Source: Juglans regia (taxonomy: Eukaryota; Streptophyta; Magnoliopsida; Fagales; Juglandaceae). From it: DNA of 64,000 bases. The notes below the pieces were generated by a model. The model worked only from the letters and a program-made list of their open reading frames with translations. It did not search any database and was not told the origin of the DNA. Below, piece by piece: positions 1 through 11,700 of the stretch (its first letter is position 1; each line of letters opens with the position of its first letter). Where the stretch lies: positions 36,652,838 through 36,716,837 of the forward strand of contig NC_049901.1 of assembly GCF_001411555.2 (NCBI RefSeq), given 5' to 3'. A program made the translations under genes and the position numbers.

Positions 1-13
1 TTATTACTCTTTT

Positions 14-160
14 ATGAGCACTACCCAAAAGATTGATAAATATTCAACGAGTGTTTGTGCTGATTCATATGAGCACCACCCAACAATTGATAATTATGGT
101 GTTGAGGGCCATGGTGAATCAAATATGATGCATCAGGCCAAGGTTCACTTGCAGTGGAAA
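14..160 (+). pseudogene. Beta-galactosidase C-terminal (lectin linker) fragment, decayed
   Basis: One frame reads SVCADSYEHHPTIDNY and then a segment ending QAKVHLQ. This matches the stretch of plant GH35 beta-galactosidases that joins the catalytic body to the C-terminal SUEL lectin domain; copy C here has [16 protein letters not shown] and then KAHLWC at the same place. After about position 160 the match ends, so the lectin cysteine pattern is absent. The left side is confused by a local duplication: the bases around 14-46 resemble those around 69-100, offset by 55 bp, which is not a multiple of three. No other exon of this gene lies to the right. It may be the tail of a gene left of the window or an isolated relic; I favour a relic. 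Confidence 0.7.
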
Positions 161-211
161 CAAATTCGCCTACAAAAAGACAGATTTTCGTGGGGTGGGG
201 AAATGGGATAA

Positions 212-930
212 GAATTTTAAAAACCTAATGTTATTTACATATAGCAAATTCACCTACCAAAAGACATATTTTTATTGGTATACCATGTGATTTGCAGAAG
301 AAAGACGTTGATGAACAAGGAGAAATGGGTGTGGTCTGGAAGGCAGCAGTGCGATGGTTTGTGTGACTACGGTGGGGTGCGCAGGTCTGGTCTGAAGCTC
401 CTCCACCGGGACCGAAGGTCGTAGGGCGTGCGGCAGCGTGCGTTTGTAAATTTCGAAGTGGGTTAATGGTTCACAAGAGAAAAGAATAAACGAGTGTCAA
501 GGGGTTCTTGATTTTTGACTTTGCTACGGTGCGATGTGATGTAAACATTTTCTATATGCTTAGGTGATGTGTCAGCTCACTATTGACTTCCATTAAAATC
601 CAATTGTCGGATCTGCCATTCCAAAGAGGAACTGTACACCATATGTATAATTTATATATTTTGAAGGGTTTTTTTTTTTTTTTTGTGTCCATTTCTATAT
701 GACCCAAGATTGATTGCTAAATGATCAATTGATCGGAGTGTCAGTAAGTTCATATAAATATATCTACTTATATATAAAGCGTGAAGAGGTTTGTAACAGT
801 ATTTTCGTCTAACATTTTTTTTTTTTCAATTTTACCCTTACTTTTATTCCAAAATCCCGGTTTTGCCACTGATTTTTTCCCATTTTACCCCTGGTTCTCC
901 CGCGCGCGAGCCCTTCCTCCCCTCTCCCCC
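212..930. other. Intergenic, no gene seen
   Basis: AT-rich DNA with no convincing coding frame. A short direct duplication is visible: bases near 165-190 (CCTAC-AAAAGACA-ATTTT) recur near 248-273. A T-run lies near 668-684. Confidence 0.5.
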
Positions 931-1233
931 GTCCGTTTCTTCATCTGCTACGGTGCGCCGTCTCACAACGTCGTACTCGACACCGCCGCTCTCATTCTCT
1001 TCCCCTCCGACCGACGTCCATTCCCTTCCAATCTCAGCCCCTCTCGTGCCGCCGTTGACCGCCACGAGCGAATCCAAGCCGCGGCCTGTCCGATTCTTCG
1101 TCGCCTCCAGTGCGCCACCGCACGCCGGCGTGGCTAACACCGCCCCATCCATTCTCTTCCCCTCCGTCCGGCGTTCCTCCCCTTCCAATATCAGCTCCTA
1201 TCGTGCCGCCGTTAACCGCCACGACGAATCCAA
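931..1233. repeat. GC-rich two-copy tandem repeat (unit about 157 bp)
   Basis: Unit 1 runs from about 931 to 1087 and unit 2 from about 1088 to 1233. Both begin GTCCG-TTCTTC and both end near AATCCAAGCCGCGG. The block is rich in C, G and CpG and stands out sharply from AT-rich DNA on both sides. Open frames crossing it on both strands are Ser/Pro/Arg-rich and look like by-products of base composition. It could be an internal part of an unrecognised transposon or an old GC-rich promoter or exon; nothing here decides. Confidence 0.6.
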
Positions 1234-1249
1234 GCCGCGGCTCTAGTTT

Positions 1250-1580
1250 TTTTTTTAATTAATTTTAATTTTTTTTAATTTAATTTAATTGTTTTTATAG
1301 GGGCGGCTGTGTCTTTATTGTGTTTTATTGTGTTTTATTTTCTTTAATTTTAAATTATGTAAATATTAAATTTAATTGTTACATTTCACTATAAACTATT
1401 TTTTTTTCCTTTTATTAATGATTTTTGTTTAATGATTTATTAAAAAATAAACTTAAATATATTTTTTTTCATTTCTGGATAAATTGAATAGTTTATTAAT
1501 TAACTTGAAATTAATTAGACTATTTGAGGTAAATCTATAATTTCTAATGTACTATAGTTTATTTAATTTTTTTAAAAGAA
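1250..1580. other. AT-rich intergenic, nothing identified
   Basis: Very AT-rich sequence with poly-T and TTTAATTTAATT runs. No gene, RNA or clear element seen. Confidence 0.5.
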
Positions 1581-1820
1581 AATGATAGGGTTACTACTCT
1601 CCTACTACTCATTTACTACTCTTTTTATATTTGATTTTTCTTAAAATTTGTTATTTTATTTAATGATTAAGGAATTGATTATTAAAAAAATTATATATTT
1701 TTTTAATTTTTTCGATTAAAGATGTTAAAAAATACTTCAAAGAAAATGATAAAAAAATAAAAAATTTGAAATTAACTATAAATAGTAATTGGATAGTAAT
1801 AGGGAAGTAACCCTATCATT
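1581..1820. mobile_element. Foldback MITE with AATGATAGGGTTACT ends
   Basis: The left end reads AATGATAGGGTTACTACTCT and the right end, on the other strand, reads AATGATAGGGTTACTTCC, giving terminal inverted repeats of about 15 bp around an AT-rich middle. It has no coding capacity. A related copy lies at about 38790-39004, just before the unnamed six-exon gene. The family cannot be assigned from the ends alone. Confidence 0.6.
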
Positions 1821-3721
1821 ATATTTTTTTAAATGTAAAGGATGAAATTTTATAAAATATATGATTAAATTATTTAATACTTACCACTGTCATTTTGAAT
1901 TTTAAAACTGACACATTATATTTTTATTTTGGAAATAACAAATATACAACATGCGCATCCAACTATAATTATTAAGAGTAATAATAGTAGGTTGGTTACT
2001 ATAATTACAAATTTTCATAAGGAAATAAATTATAACTTCTTAATAATTTAAAAATATAATATGTCATTATTACTATTTTATTTAGCCAAGTGTGAAAATA
2101 TTAAATAAATTAATGTTTATTATTATTATTATTTCTTATAGTGTTTCTGTTTTAATAATATTAAAAAGAGTTATGAAAACTTTTGAAGTAAATTAAGATG
2201 ATCTGATTTGCATTCTAAAATTAAGAGCTAAACTGCCTTTGAACTAACGTAATAATTTAACATTATTTGTAGTGTTAAATAATATGGTCTATAATATGTT
2301 AATATATATTAGAACATTTTTAATTTTTTCATTCTTTGAAAATTTATATAATATTGGAGGAAGTTAGATGAGATGAAATTTTATAAAAAATAATTGAAAG
2401 AGAGAAAGAGTTAAATAAAAAATATTATAAAATTAAAATATTATAAGACACTTAGATTATAATTTTATAATATTATTTTTGTTTTGAAATTTAAAAAGAT
2501 AAATTATATTTTATTTTAAATTTGAAATTTTGAGAAAGTTGTAATGATTATTTTAAAAGTTTTGTATTTCAGTTATGTTTAAAAAAGAGATGGGATATGA
2601 CATGAAAATTTTGGAATAAAATCTATTTTCAAATAGACTTTTATTTGAAAATAAGTAAGGGATGAACAGTATTCTTATCAATTTCTCTCTCACTTTTTTC
2701 CTGTTTTTCTCATCAAATTCGGTTCTCTTATGTTTTTGCTCTTTTGCCGATTAGGTGAGTTTGGATACTGAGGTTTTTTTTTTTTGATAGGTTAGATCCT
2801 AATTGAGATGAGATTAGTTGAATTGAAAATGAAAAGTTAAATAAAATATTATTTTTTAATATTATAGAAACATTAACCTTTTAAACAAGAGATTTTGGTA
2901 AGTTTAACCAAACAATATTTTATTTTTAGTAAAAAAAAATAATCTTAATTTGCTTATGGATGTTACATTTCATTTAAGTGCATTCAATTCTTGAGTTTGC
3001 TGCCTAACAAGATCCAAGATTCTCACTATTGGATATAATCATTGATATTAGGGTTTATAATATGAGATAAAAAGGAAAATTAATAAAAAATCCTTACTCA
3101 TATGCTGCTTGTGATAATAGGATGATTTATTTTACACGATAATTCTATTTGAAGTTGGTTATATTTTATTATTTATTATACATCTTACAGTATTTAATAG
3201 TAGACAACTGGGCAACGTGCGCCTGACTAGTATATATATATATATGTATGTATGTTTTGGAAGTTGCTAATTCTGAAACGTCCCAAAAAATAGTTTAATA
3301 ATGCCTTTTACTTTATGCATGATGTAGCTGCGATACAAACAAATCTTCACTTCCTTTAATGAAGATTTGTGAGGGAAGTTTGGGGGCCTCATACATTATT
3401 AAACAACAAATCTTTTGCAAAAGAGATTGATGAACATCTGCACGAGATTGTTTAAAATATTGAAATAATGGGTCATGCTGATCAACAATATCATGGTGCT
3501 TATCGCCAACAGATTTCGTTTTTCACCTTTATCTCACATCATCTTCCATGCATATCTTCCAAACGTTGACCATAATAGCTTGTGGCCAAGCAATATTTGA
3601 TTTACAGATCTAATCACATTATCCTGCCAAGTTTTTTGGTCATAAATATTATTGATATTTTTATGTGCACAACGTGAAGTTAAAACTTGAAAGCAACTTT
3701 TATGGGTAGGGGGAATATAAA
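1821..3721. other. AT-rich intergenic with decayed MITE fragments
   Basis: No gene seen. Fragments around 2345-2560 and 2754-2880 carry GAGATGAGAT, AGTTAAATAAAATATTATT and TTTTTAATATTAT motifs shared with the Tourist-like elements at 15556-15770 and 62118-62300. The second begins TTA then GGTGAGTTTGGATA, which fits that family's end and target. A short TA repeat lies near 3230-3246. Confidence 0.45.
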
Positions 3722-3893
3722 GAGAAATGATAATTGCAGTCGTGAGTGTTTGAGCGCAGTGCAATCACGTTGAAAAAATGAATAAATATGAGATTTATAT
3801 GAAATAAAATTAATTTTTTAATAGTAGATCTCACTCTTTTTCAAAACGACTGTACGACACTTGAGCATTTCACGACTATATATAGCATTACTC
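3722..3893. mobile_element. Mutator-type MITE, 172 bp, 9-bp target duplication
   Basis: The element starts GAGAAATGATAATTGCAGTCG and ends with the inverse form TAGCATTACTC. It is flanked by GAATATAAA (3713-3721) and AAATATAAA (3894-3902), a 9-bp duplication with one mismatch. The ends, inner GTGAATAAATA-like stretch and length match the copies at 58564 and 59823. A 9-bp target duplication is typical of Mutator-like transposons. No protein is encoded, so it would have moved by a transposase supplied elsewhere. Confidence 0.8.
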
Positions 3894-3902
3894 AAATATA
3901 AA

Positions 3903-5500
3903 AGAGAGAAAAACTTGTAGCACGTGGAAAAGCAACTTCTTTAATTTAAAGGGTCACTTCTCAACAAGGTTTATCTAAACACTCAATTAGACAACATAAT
4001 GAAAAAGGCAGACCTCTTATCTCTATAAATCCTCTTTAGTGAAAGGTAAATGAGATAATCTTTTGTCCATTATTAGTTAATCAGTGAGGAAAAGTAGGTT
4101 CCACTTCCTCCCATTCCCCAAGATTAACATGAAATTGAACACTTTCTAAGGAGGGTAGAATGAGAAGTACAATGCTGTGTATTTCTTAGGTTTGCTTTCA
4201 CTTGGCGTCTTGCAAATGCTGTTGGGGTGTGTCTACAATATCAATTTTTGCGACCGTTTTAAAAATAAGTCTGCAAGGTATGATATTGAATGTAATAAAA
4301 AGCTTGAGCGTGTCTTTCTTTAACACCAATTGATTTTAGGTGAATTGACAACTCATAGTCCAACAAGTGATATCAAAGCCAAAAATCCTGAGTTTGAGTC
4401 ACGGAAGCCCTGTTGGAGGTGGCTTCCCAATTGAGTTGAATGACTCCGAAGATGGTCAATACCCACATGCATATATACCAACTATGTCCATGAAACGACA
4501 TCAACAACTGAAAATCACAGATGAAGCGACATTAAACTTGTAGAAATCGAATAAAAGTCTACATATTAACCATTGGGGAGAGTGTTCATGGTCCATTTTA
4601 GCAATAACGCAACTAAAATTATGATACATCATATGATAAGGATAAAGATAGGTTGTATGTGGAATCTCACGTTGTTTGAGAATGTGAATTTTTTACATTT
4701 TATAAGGTTTTAATGGAGATTCAATTATATTATTGACTAGTCTTTTTAGAATATAAGACATGTGGTTAATTTGAGTCTTCTATTGAGGCGTTACAAATGA
4801 TTGTGATGCCTCATATGATAATGATAAGGGTAGGTAGTATATGAGTTCTCATATTGCTTAAAAATGAGAGGTTCTTGTTCTTTATAAGATTTCAATAAGA
4901 CTTTAATTATACTATTAACTAATCCTTTTAAAATATAGACTATGTACTATTAATTAGTCTTTTTAAAATATATTCTTCCAACCACTGTAATTTTCTTCGT
5001 GGAGGGCTTGTCCATCTATTTAGTGAAGAATAAGGTCCATCAATTGATCAGAACCATTGCTGAAATGCTCAGTTGGTGGGCCGACCCCCAACCCAATCTA
5101 CTCGACCAGGTAGGTGAAAGGCACCATCAACCTTTTATGTTTCTTGGTATCAATATATTAATATATTTCTATATTTCATTTTGCCTTGGTAACTTTGTTA
5201 TGAGTTGTTTTCTTTTTTCTTTTTTTTTTTTTTTTTTTTTTCTTCTTCTTCTTGTTGGCAAAGATGTAACTGGCCTTCATAAAGTAAAATTAAGTTTGTG
5301 ATATTCTGATCAGAAATGGCAATTGAATTATGGGAGACTATGAAAGGTTTATATGAGAGGGAATGATCTATATGGTATTGAGATATGCAATATTAATGGT
5401 GGACTCAAGAAAAGTGGAGCCCTGTCTTTATTAGACATAATAAAAAAAAAAAAAACAAAAAACAAAAGTAAACTATTGGCTCAGGAAACCACATGCCACG
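3903..5500. other. Intergenic upstream of PAO5, no gene seen
   Basis: No supported gene. An imperfect repeat of sequence around 4620-4760 and 4795-4940 (ATGATAC/GCATCATATGATAA, then GATTCAATTATATTATT-ACTAGTC) suggests a local duplication or a decayed element. A long T-run lies at about 5221-5240. The short frame at 4999-5301 crosses that T-run and has no recognisable domain. Confidence 0.4.
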
Positions 5501-5507
5501 AAAACCT

Positions 5508-5514
5508 TATAAAT
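5508..5514 (+). promoter_or_regulatory. TATA box of PAO5
   Basis: TATAAAT lies about 115 bp before the chosen ATG, which predicts a transcript start near 5540 and a 5' leader of about 85 bases. Inferred from position and motif only. Confidence 0.5.
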
Positions 5515-5624
5515 CTCTGATTCAGTAACTCAATCTCACCTATAGTTCTTGACTCGGTTCTCTATATTTTTCTGATATTTTTCTCTCTATTTTTGTGCCT
5601 TCGAAAACTCGTAGAAAAGCAACA

Positions 5625-7280
5625 ATGGTGACCAAGAAGCCAAGAATTGTGATAATTGGAGCAGGAATGGCTGGCCTTACAGCTGCAAGCAAGCTCTATA
5701 CTGCCACTAGCTTCAAAGACTTGTTTGAGCTGTGTGTTGTGGAAGGTGGGAGTAGAATTGGTGGCAGAATCAACACTTCCGAGTTTGGTGGTGACCGGAT
5801 TGAGATGGGCGCAACTTGGATCCATGGCAATGGAGGCAGCCCAATTTACCAAATTGCTCGAGAAAGCCATGCACTGGAGTCTGAGCAGCCATGGGAGTGC
5901 ATGGACACGTGCCCTGACGAGCCCACCACCATTGCTGAAGGGGGATTTCAGCTAACTCCATCTATTGTCGAGCCTGTGGCGACCCTATTCAAGAACCTGA
6001 TGGATTATGCTCAAGGAAAGTCAATCCAAGACCGTGCAGGCAGTGACTACTCTAACCTTTCAGCTAAGGCTTTGAAGATTCCTGCAAGCAATGGTGGCCA
6101 AGGAAAGCTCAGTGTCGGTTCTTTTCTACGACAAGGACTAAATTCTTATTGGGTTTGTAAGAAAGATCAGGGAGAGCTCCAAGGATATGGTAAATGGAGC
6201 AGAAGGATGCTTGAAGAAGGAGTATTTGCAATTCATGAGAACATCCAGAGGACTTATACATCAGCTGGTGATCTTTTATCTTTAGATTATAGTGCAGAAA
6301 GCGAATATCGTATGTTTCCTGGTGAAGAAATCACCATTGCCAAAGGCTACATGAGCGTAATCGAGTCCCTAGCTTCTGTTCTACCACCTGGTTTAGTCCA
6401 ATTAGGCCGAAAGGTCACAAGAATTGAATGGCAGCCTGAAGAGCATGAATCTTCAGACAAGGAAAAAGTTCATGGTGCTAGGCCAGTGAAGCTGCATTTC
6501 TGTGATGGTTCCAATATGTTGGCAGATCATGTTATTGTCACGGTTTCGTTGGGAGTGCTTAAAGCCGGAATTGGGGAAGATTCAGGTTTGTTCAGTCCTC
6601 CCCTGCCTTCATTTAAGTCTGAGGCAATATCAAGGCTCGGTTATGGCCTTGTCAACAAGTTGTTTCTGCAAGTGGAAGGCGATGATTTCAACAAGTTTCC
6701 ATTTCTCCAAATGGTTTTCCATAGACCTGACTCGGAATTCAGGTATAAAAAAATACCTTGGTGGATGAGGAGGACAGCTACTCTGTGGCCAATTTATAGC
6801 AATTCCCGTGTCCTGCTATCTTGGTTTGCAGGAAAAGAAGCATTAGAGCTTGAATCACTCCAAGATGAACAGATCATTGATGGGGTTTCAACAACAATCT
6901 CAAGCTTTCTATCACAACCCCACAAGCAAGTCAACTCAAACAGCCGTGAACTACGCAATGGGAACATGAATTCTATGAAAAACTGTCATGAAAGTGAAGT
7001 GAAAGTCACCAAAATACTGAAGAGCAAATGGGGTACGGATCCTTTGTTTTTGGGGTCTTACAGTTATGTTGCAGTTGGATCAAGTGGCGATGATTTTGAT
7101 ACGATGGCCGAGCCATTGCCAAAACATGACAATGCTGTTTCGCCTTCACTTCAAATTCTGTTTGCAGGAGAAGCAACGCATAGAACCCACTATTCTACAA
7201 CTCATGGAGCTTACCTCAGTGGTCTTAGAGAGGCCAATAGGCTTCTTCATCATTATCACTGTGTTGAGGTTAAGGTTTAG
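5625..7280 (+). CDS. PAO5: Polyamine oxidase 5-like, FAD-dependent, intronless
   Basis: A single uninterrupted frame of 551 codons encodes a flavin amine oxidase. Residues 7-21 hold the Rossmann dinucleotide motif (GAGMAG at 12-17). RIGGRIN, GATWIHG and ESEYRMFPGEEITIAKGY follow, and the C-terminal FAD site reads FAGEATHRTHYSTTHGAYLSGLREANRL. Arabidopsis PAO5 has the same motifs, similar length (about 533 aa) and also no introns. That enzyme oxidises thermospermine and spermine to smaller polyamines and H2O2 in the cytosol, and no signal peptide is seen here. The start is the ATG at 5625, in good context (A at -3, G at +4); the frame is open back to 5595, but only from a GTG. All key motifs are intact, so the gene is probably functional. 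Compared with the family, there is a longer low-conservation insert around residues 420-460. Confidence 0.95.
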   Translation: MVTKKPRIVIIGAGMAGLTAASKLYTATSFKDLFELCVVEGGSRIGGRINTSEFGGDRIEMGATWIHGNGGSPIYQIARESHALESEQPWECMDTCPDEPTTIAEGGFQLTPSIVEPVATLFKNLMDYAQGKSIQDRAGSDYSNLSAKALKIPASNGGQGKLSVGSFLRQGLNSYWVCKKDQGELQGYGKWSRRMLEEGVFAIHENIQRTYTSAGDLLSLDYSAESEYRMFPGEEITIAKGYMSVIESLASVLPPGLVQLGRKVTRIEWQPEEHESSDKEKVHGARPVKLHFCDGSNMLADHVIVTVSLGVLKAGIGEDSGLFSPPLPSFKSEAISRLGYGLVNKLFLQVEGDDFNKFPFLQMVFHRPDSEFRYKKIPWWMRRTATLWPIYSNSRVLLSWFAGKEALELESLQDEQIIDGVSTTISSFLSQPHKQVNSNSRELRNGNMNSMKNCHESEVKVTKILKSKWGTDPLFLGSYSYVAVGSSGDDFDTMAEPLPKHDNAVSPSLQILFAGEATHRTHYSTTHGAYLSGLREANRLLHHYHCVEVKV

Positions 7281-7629
7281 GACACTTGGTAATTTTTCTT
7301 TTAATTTATTATTGGAAACTGGTTCGTATAATCTCATTCTCAATTTCATCTAAAGCATGTATCTGTTTCTTTATAGCGGCTAAGAATGGGAGGAAAAGGA
7401 AGGAAAATTATGAAGGATGAAAGAGAGAGAAGGCAACATTTTTAGGTGTACTGTAAGAACTAAAGAATTTCCTTTAATTTTTATTTTCCTTTTTTGTTTT
7501 TCTGTTGGGTTCTCTTTGTTTGTGAGCGCAGTTTTGCTGTTCATTTGATCCCTTTAGCTTCAAAGCAAACCAACTGAGATTGTGTTTGACATTTGATATT
7601 CTAAAGAAAAGAACAAGAAAGCTTTGGAT

Positions 7630-7634
<5 letters not shown>
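7281..7634. other. PAO5 3' flank
   Basis: Probable 3' untranslated region followed by intergenic DNA. T-rich stretches near 7475-7520 may include the poly(A) region, but no single clear AATAAA signal decides the end. Confidence 0.4.

Positions 7635-7667
<33 letters not shown>
7635..7667. repeat. (CT)n microsatellite
   Basis: About 16 CT units. The overlapping frames on both strands translate it as Ser-Leu or Arg-Glu runs and are artefacts. Confidence 0.9.
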
Positions 7668-7671
<4 letters not shown>

Positions 7672-10600
7672 GCCAAGTGTGATTTTGTTTTGTGTCGTCC
7701 AAACGACAGGATCCGATGAAACCGGCTCTTTCCAGCTTGGAGCCTCTTCACCAGGTCCTTTTCTTGACCCGAGGCTTGTTACACTGCCCACGACATTGTG
7801 CTCTTGGATCAAAACAAGCCCTTATCACTCTTTTATGAGAGAATCAAAACAAAATTCTGAGGCATTCTTCTGTTTGAATTGGATTAGACCTTTGAGTACT
7901 TGGGACAGGCAAATGAGCTGGTCACATGAAAATGAGATAGAACCACTACTCTTTAGGTTCCCCATGAAGTATCTTTCACCTACTGTATTTGCCAGTAGAG
8001 TCAATCAGAGAAGTAACCAAAGTGTCCTTTACAATGAGACAGAATTGGAGATGCTTATGGTCCTCTGATTACATTAATATTTTGTACAGAAGCTCTCTTG
8101 GATGGGACCCATTAGAATGTCAGGTCCCATTCCATTCATAATATGTTAAAAATCAGACATACATTGAAGACAGTTTGCTCTTAGTTGACAGCACCATTGG
8201 TCTATCCCACTTGCTGCCATTACATTTCTCTACAGAGCATATCCATGCTAGATATGGAAAATCAAAATGGTTATGACATGAAATTGTGACATTTCCTTTC
8301 AAACCAGACAAGCAAAAACAGAATCACATCATTTAATGCTCTAAGTTTTCCAGTGACCACAAATTTGCTGAGTCCCCCCTCCCCCAAGATTTGATTTCCT
8401 GGGTATATGTGTTTTGGTACACTAAATCATCAAATCAAGAGCCATTCATGGTGGCTCTATTATTGTAAGAATTTTCGGACTCCCCCCCCAAAAATACTGG
8501 AATGCCCCACCCCACCTGCTGTCTCCTCTTTTTTTTTTTTTTTGGCCTCCTGTGTTCTTCAATCACTCTTGGATGATTCCCCATATCACAGACCAATCAA
8601 ATCGGTCACCAAGATCTTTGTCTGATTCTTAAAAAACCAATGAGAATCTCCATCCTCACCTCACCTAATGGCTAAATTGACATTTTATTACTTCCCTTTC
8701 CCCTCTGTTGCATCTAATCATCATTAGCATCACCTTTATCAACAATAGTGGCATGTTCTGTTGATAAACTCTAAATAGTTTTCAGTCAATGACACACTAT
8801 TCATCTCATAAACTAAGGAAATAACCATTCACTTTTGTTGATACTCAGCTCAAGAGAACACATAAGATGTAATTAGGACAGGTTTCAAGTTAAATAAGAT
8901 TAAAAAAAAATAAAAATAGAAATGCAATAAAAGCTTACTCGAAATCACCACCTAGTTGTTTATTTAGTTGGAGTTTTTGACCACTGGGCTACAAAGTGCT
9001 TTGGATTTGGGGCCATTGAATAGACGACACGTGCAAATTTGACGGTTGATAGTGTAAGATGTTACATCTCACTTCCGTATACTGTAAGCAGTTTGCATGT
9101 TCCCTTGATACTCACAAAATTTGGTCCAATTATTTCATTTTGATGGTGACTGAATGTGTTACTATGTATGAATCTCTTGAATGATACCCCAAAATAAAAG
9201 AATTCATGCATCTCTTAGTAAGATGATAGAACTCAGTTCAATTATAGAGAGTTGGGAGAGCTTGAAGAAGCTGAGTATGTATTTTCCAAAACTGCATCCA
9301 TCATGACATCTTCCACCTTTGGACCACATCATTTCGTTTCCTTTAGGTGTCCCAGACCACTTTAACCTAATGATCGATGTTTTGCTTTTCCGCAAGTCTT
9401 AGATTATAAAAGTTTAATGATATTATGAGCTATCTGTCTGCTTTATTCTTTCAAAATCCGAATATCTTTTTACACTATACAGAGACCAAACTGTGCAAAT
9501 GGAAAGAAAACTGATTTAAGTAAAGCTATCATGCATATTTGTATCTGACCCTTCTGCTTTAAAAAGGGCTTGTGATGATAGAAGGAGACCAAATAGAACA
9601 TCTAGCATGTCTACAGATTTGTGAGAGGGAATCTAGAGTTCTAATCCTAGGGTTTATAGGGTCTTTGAATGGTTCCCAACTCCCAAATGCTCACAAGCTG
9701 ATCATTCAAAATTATGGTCCTTTTTTTTTGGAATTTCTAAACAAACTCCCGTTGCAACAAAGATAATAATAATAAAAATAAAAAAAAGATTTTATGACCA
9801 AAACATTAATTTTCACTTACTCTCTCTAATCTAAGAAGAGGGTCATCTAAAATATTTGATGAAGAGATCGACATTTTCATCCTCAAGATCTTCGATTAAT
9901 GAAAGCGAAAATATAGTGAGAGAGACGGCATCGACGTGCCCCAAACATTTTAAATAATTATGGTCCTATCAACACTAAAGTTTACCTAAAATCTCAGACA
10001 ATGCAAAGCAACCATGGATCTGTCCTTCACAACAGTTCAAAAGCAATATCTTCTTGGATTTGCCCCGTTAATGAAAGGTTCAATAATTTCCAACCAGTTG
10101 GGAGAATCCCAGTAGAGAACAAAAACTACGATTCATAGACTTGTTGGCAAGAGGGACCTCATCAGGTAACTGTAAGAGTAAGCTGTAGGGTAATAACAAG
10201 TAATTGGGTGCTGCTACTTTTTTTTTTTTGTTCATCTGTCACTAGAAGTGTCCTACTGCAGAATCAGAAAAATCACTGAAGTTTGATATTTCATGAATCT
10301 CTGAAGCAGTTGTCCCAGTACCATCATTTTCTTGGTGCATTTACTTATATTAGTGAATAGTTTAGGAGTTGTAGGTATGGTCTGTGCCTAAATGCAGTGG
10401 GTGTGAGCTTGAGCCATTGAGAATCTGACTTGAAAAATCGATTAGGATCAGTTTATGGGGTCAGTCCAGACTCACTGACAATTTTGGGGGATCAATCTAG
10501 AAAGGATTGCTTTTCAAAGAAGCAGAAATGATGATTACCAAAGTTTGGTTCTCTGAGTCTGGACTTCAAAAGTGGACCAAGAAAAGAAACCAAGTTTGGT

Positions 10601-11700
10601 AAAGAAGTACGTGGCAGATGAAAGATCTAGCCACTCAATTGAATCTCTGCAACCTGCAGGTCCATTATGAGACTCCAAATTGATATTTGATTTGGGTATT
10701 TATTTATTTATTATTGTCATCCTTAATTGTATCCTAAACAAATGTGCAGCCACCTCCCTCGGCTTTGCCCCCACTCCTTTCTCAACCAAACCTGTTGTAC
10801 GAGCAGGGGAGTTGCTCAGTGCTCTGTATGGAACTCCAATCTAACTGACGAACCGTGCATCCAAATCATACTAACCAACCATAATATGCCAAATTCAGAT
10901 CCCAATTGATAATAATAACTAACCTAAAAATCATCTAAAACCCAATCAAAGGTCCTTTAGATTAGACCTTCAAGGCTTCAACACAACAAATCTGACCAAA
11001 AGTCTTTGGATCTGAGACTTTTTGTTGTTATAGATGCAAGACCCAAGTTGTAGCAGCAGACTAGGGAACAACACAAAATATAGAAAAAATAACCACTGAT
11101 CTTTGGGGATCAGAAACCTCCAAGAATTCTTTATTAACTTTTTCAATGCAATACAAAGGAAAAGACTTCAGAATTTATAGAAGACTACGACTGTTAGTGA
11201 CCATTACACATAAGGGTATTATAGTAATCCTCAATAAGTAAGTGAGGATATAAAAGTACATTGAGCCCTTAAATAGACACGTGAGTAACACATGACTTAA
11301 CTAACAATTAACTAATAGACAACTTCCTTATATCTTCCTTCCTTCTTCACATGGCCTTCCCATTGCATGCTCTAAAGTGATCACAACAACTGATCTCCTC
11401 TTCAAAAGACCTTACCCACAAGGTTAGGATAATGAGCCCTCAACTGTCCTCCTCTTCAAAGGACCTTCTTCACATCGACTTTTGCATGCTCTGAAGTTAT
11501 CACAAATCAAGTTCGTTCACGTCTACAGGTTCGTCCACTATAGGCGACTTGTTGCACCAAAGAGGAGGAGAAGAAGGAGATGTAAAAGAATAAAAGGAGT
11601 AGATGAGAAGACGAAGAAGAAGAAGTGCAGCTCGAAACTGGAATGAAGAGAAATGATTAGATTTTCTTTTAAAGAGTGTGCATGTGTATATATGTATGTA
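7668..11700. other. Long intergenic region, no supported gene
   Basis: No frame with a recognisable domain was found on either strand. A T-run lies near 8528-8543. The part at about 11040-11500, with an AGAATTCTTTATTAAC stretch and a partly duplicated TCTCCTCTTCAAA-GACCTT segment near 11394 and 11449, has the look of an old LTR fragment, but no partner copy is visible here. The 162-codon frame at 7580-8068 depends on the CT repeat and is not credible. Confidence 0.4.

Noticed and set aside
844..1246. Overlapping open frames of 114-127 codons on both strands
   Set aside because: They follow a CpG-rich tandem repeat with few stops by composition; no domain and no splice context.
5595..5624. 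N-terminal extension of PAO5
   Set aside because: The upstream start would be GTG; the ATG at 5625 has good context and matches the family start.
7580..8068. 162-codon plus-strand frame
   Set aside because: It depends on a (CT)n microsatellite read as Ser-Leu repeats and has no recognisable protein feature.
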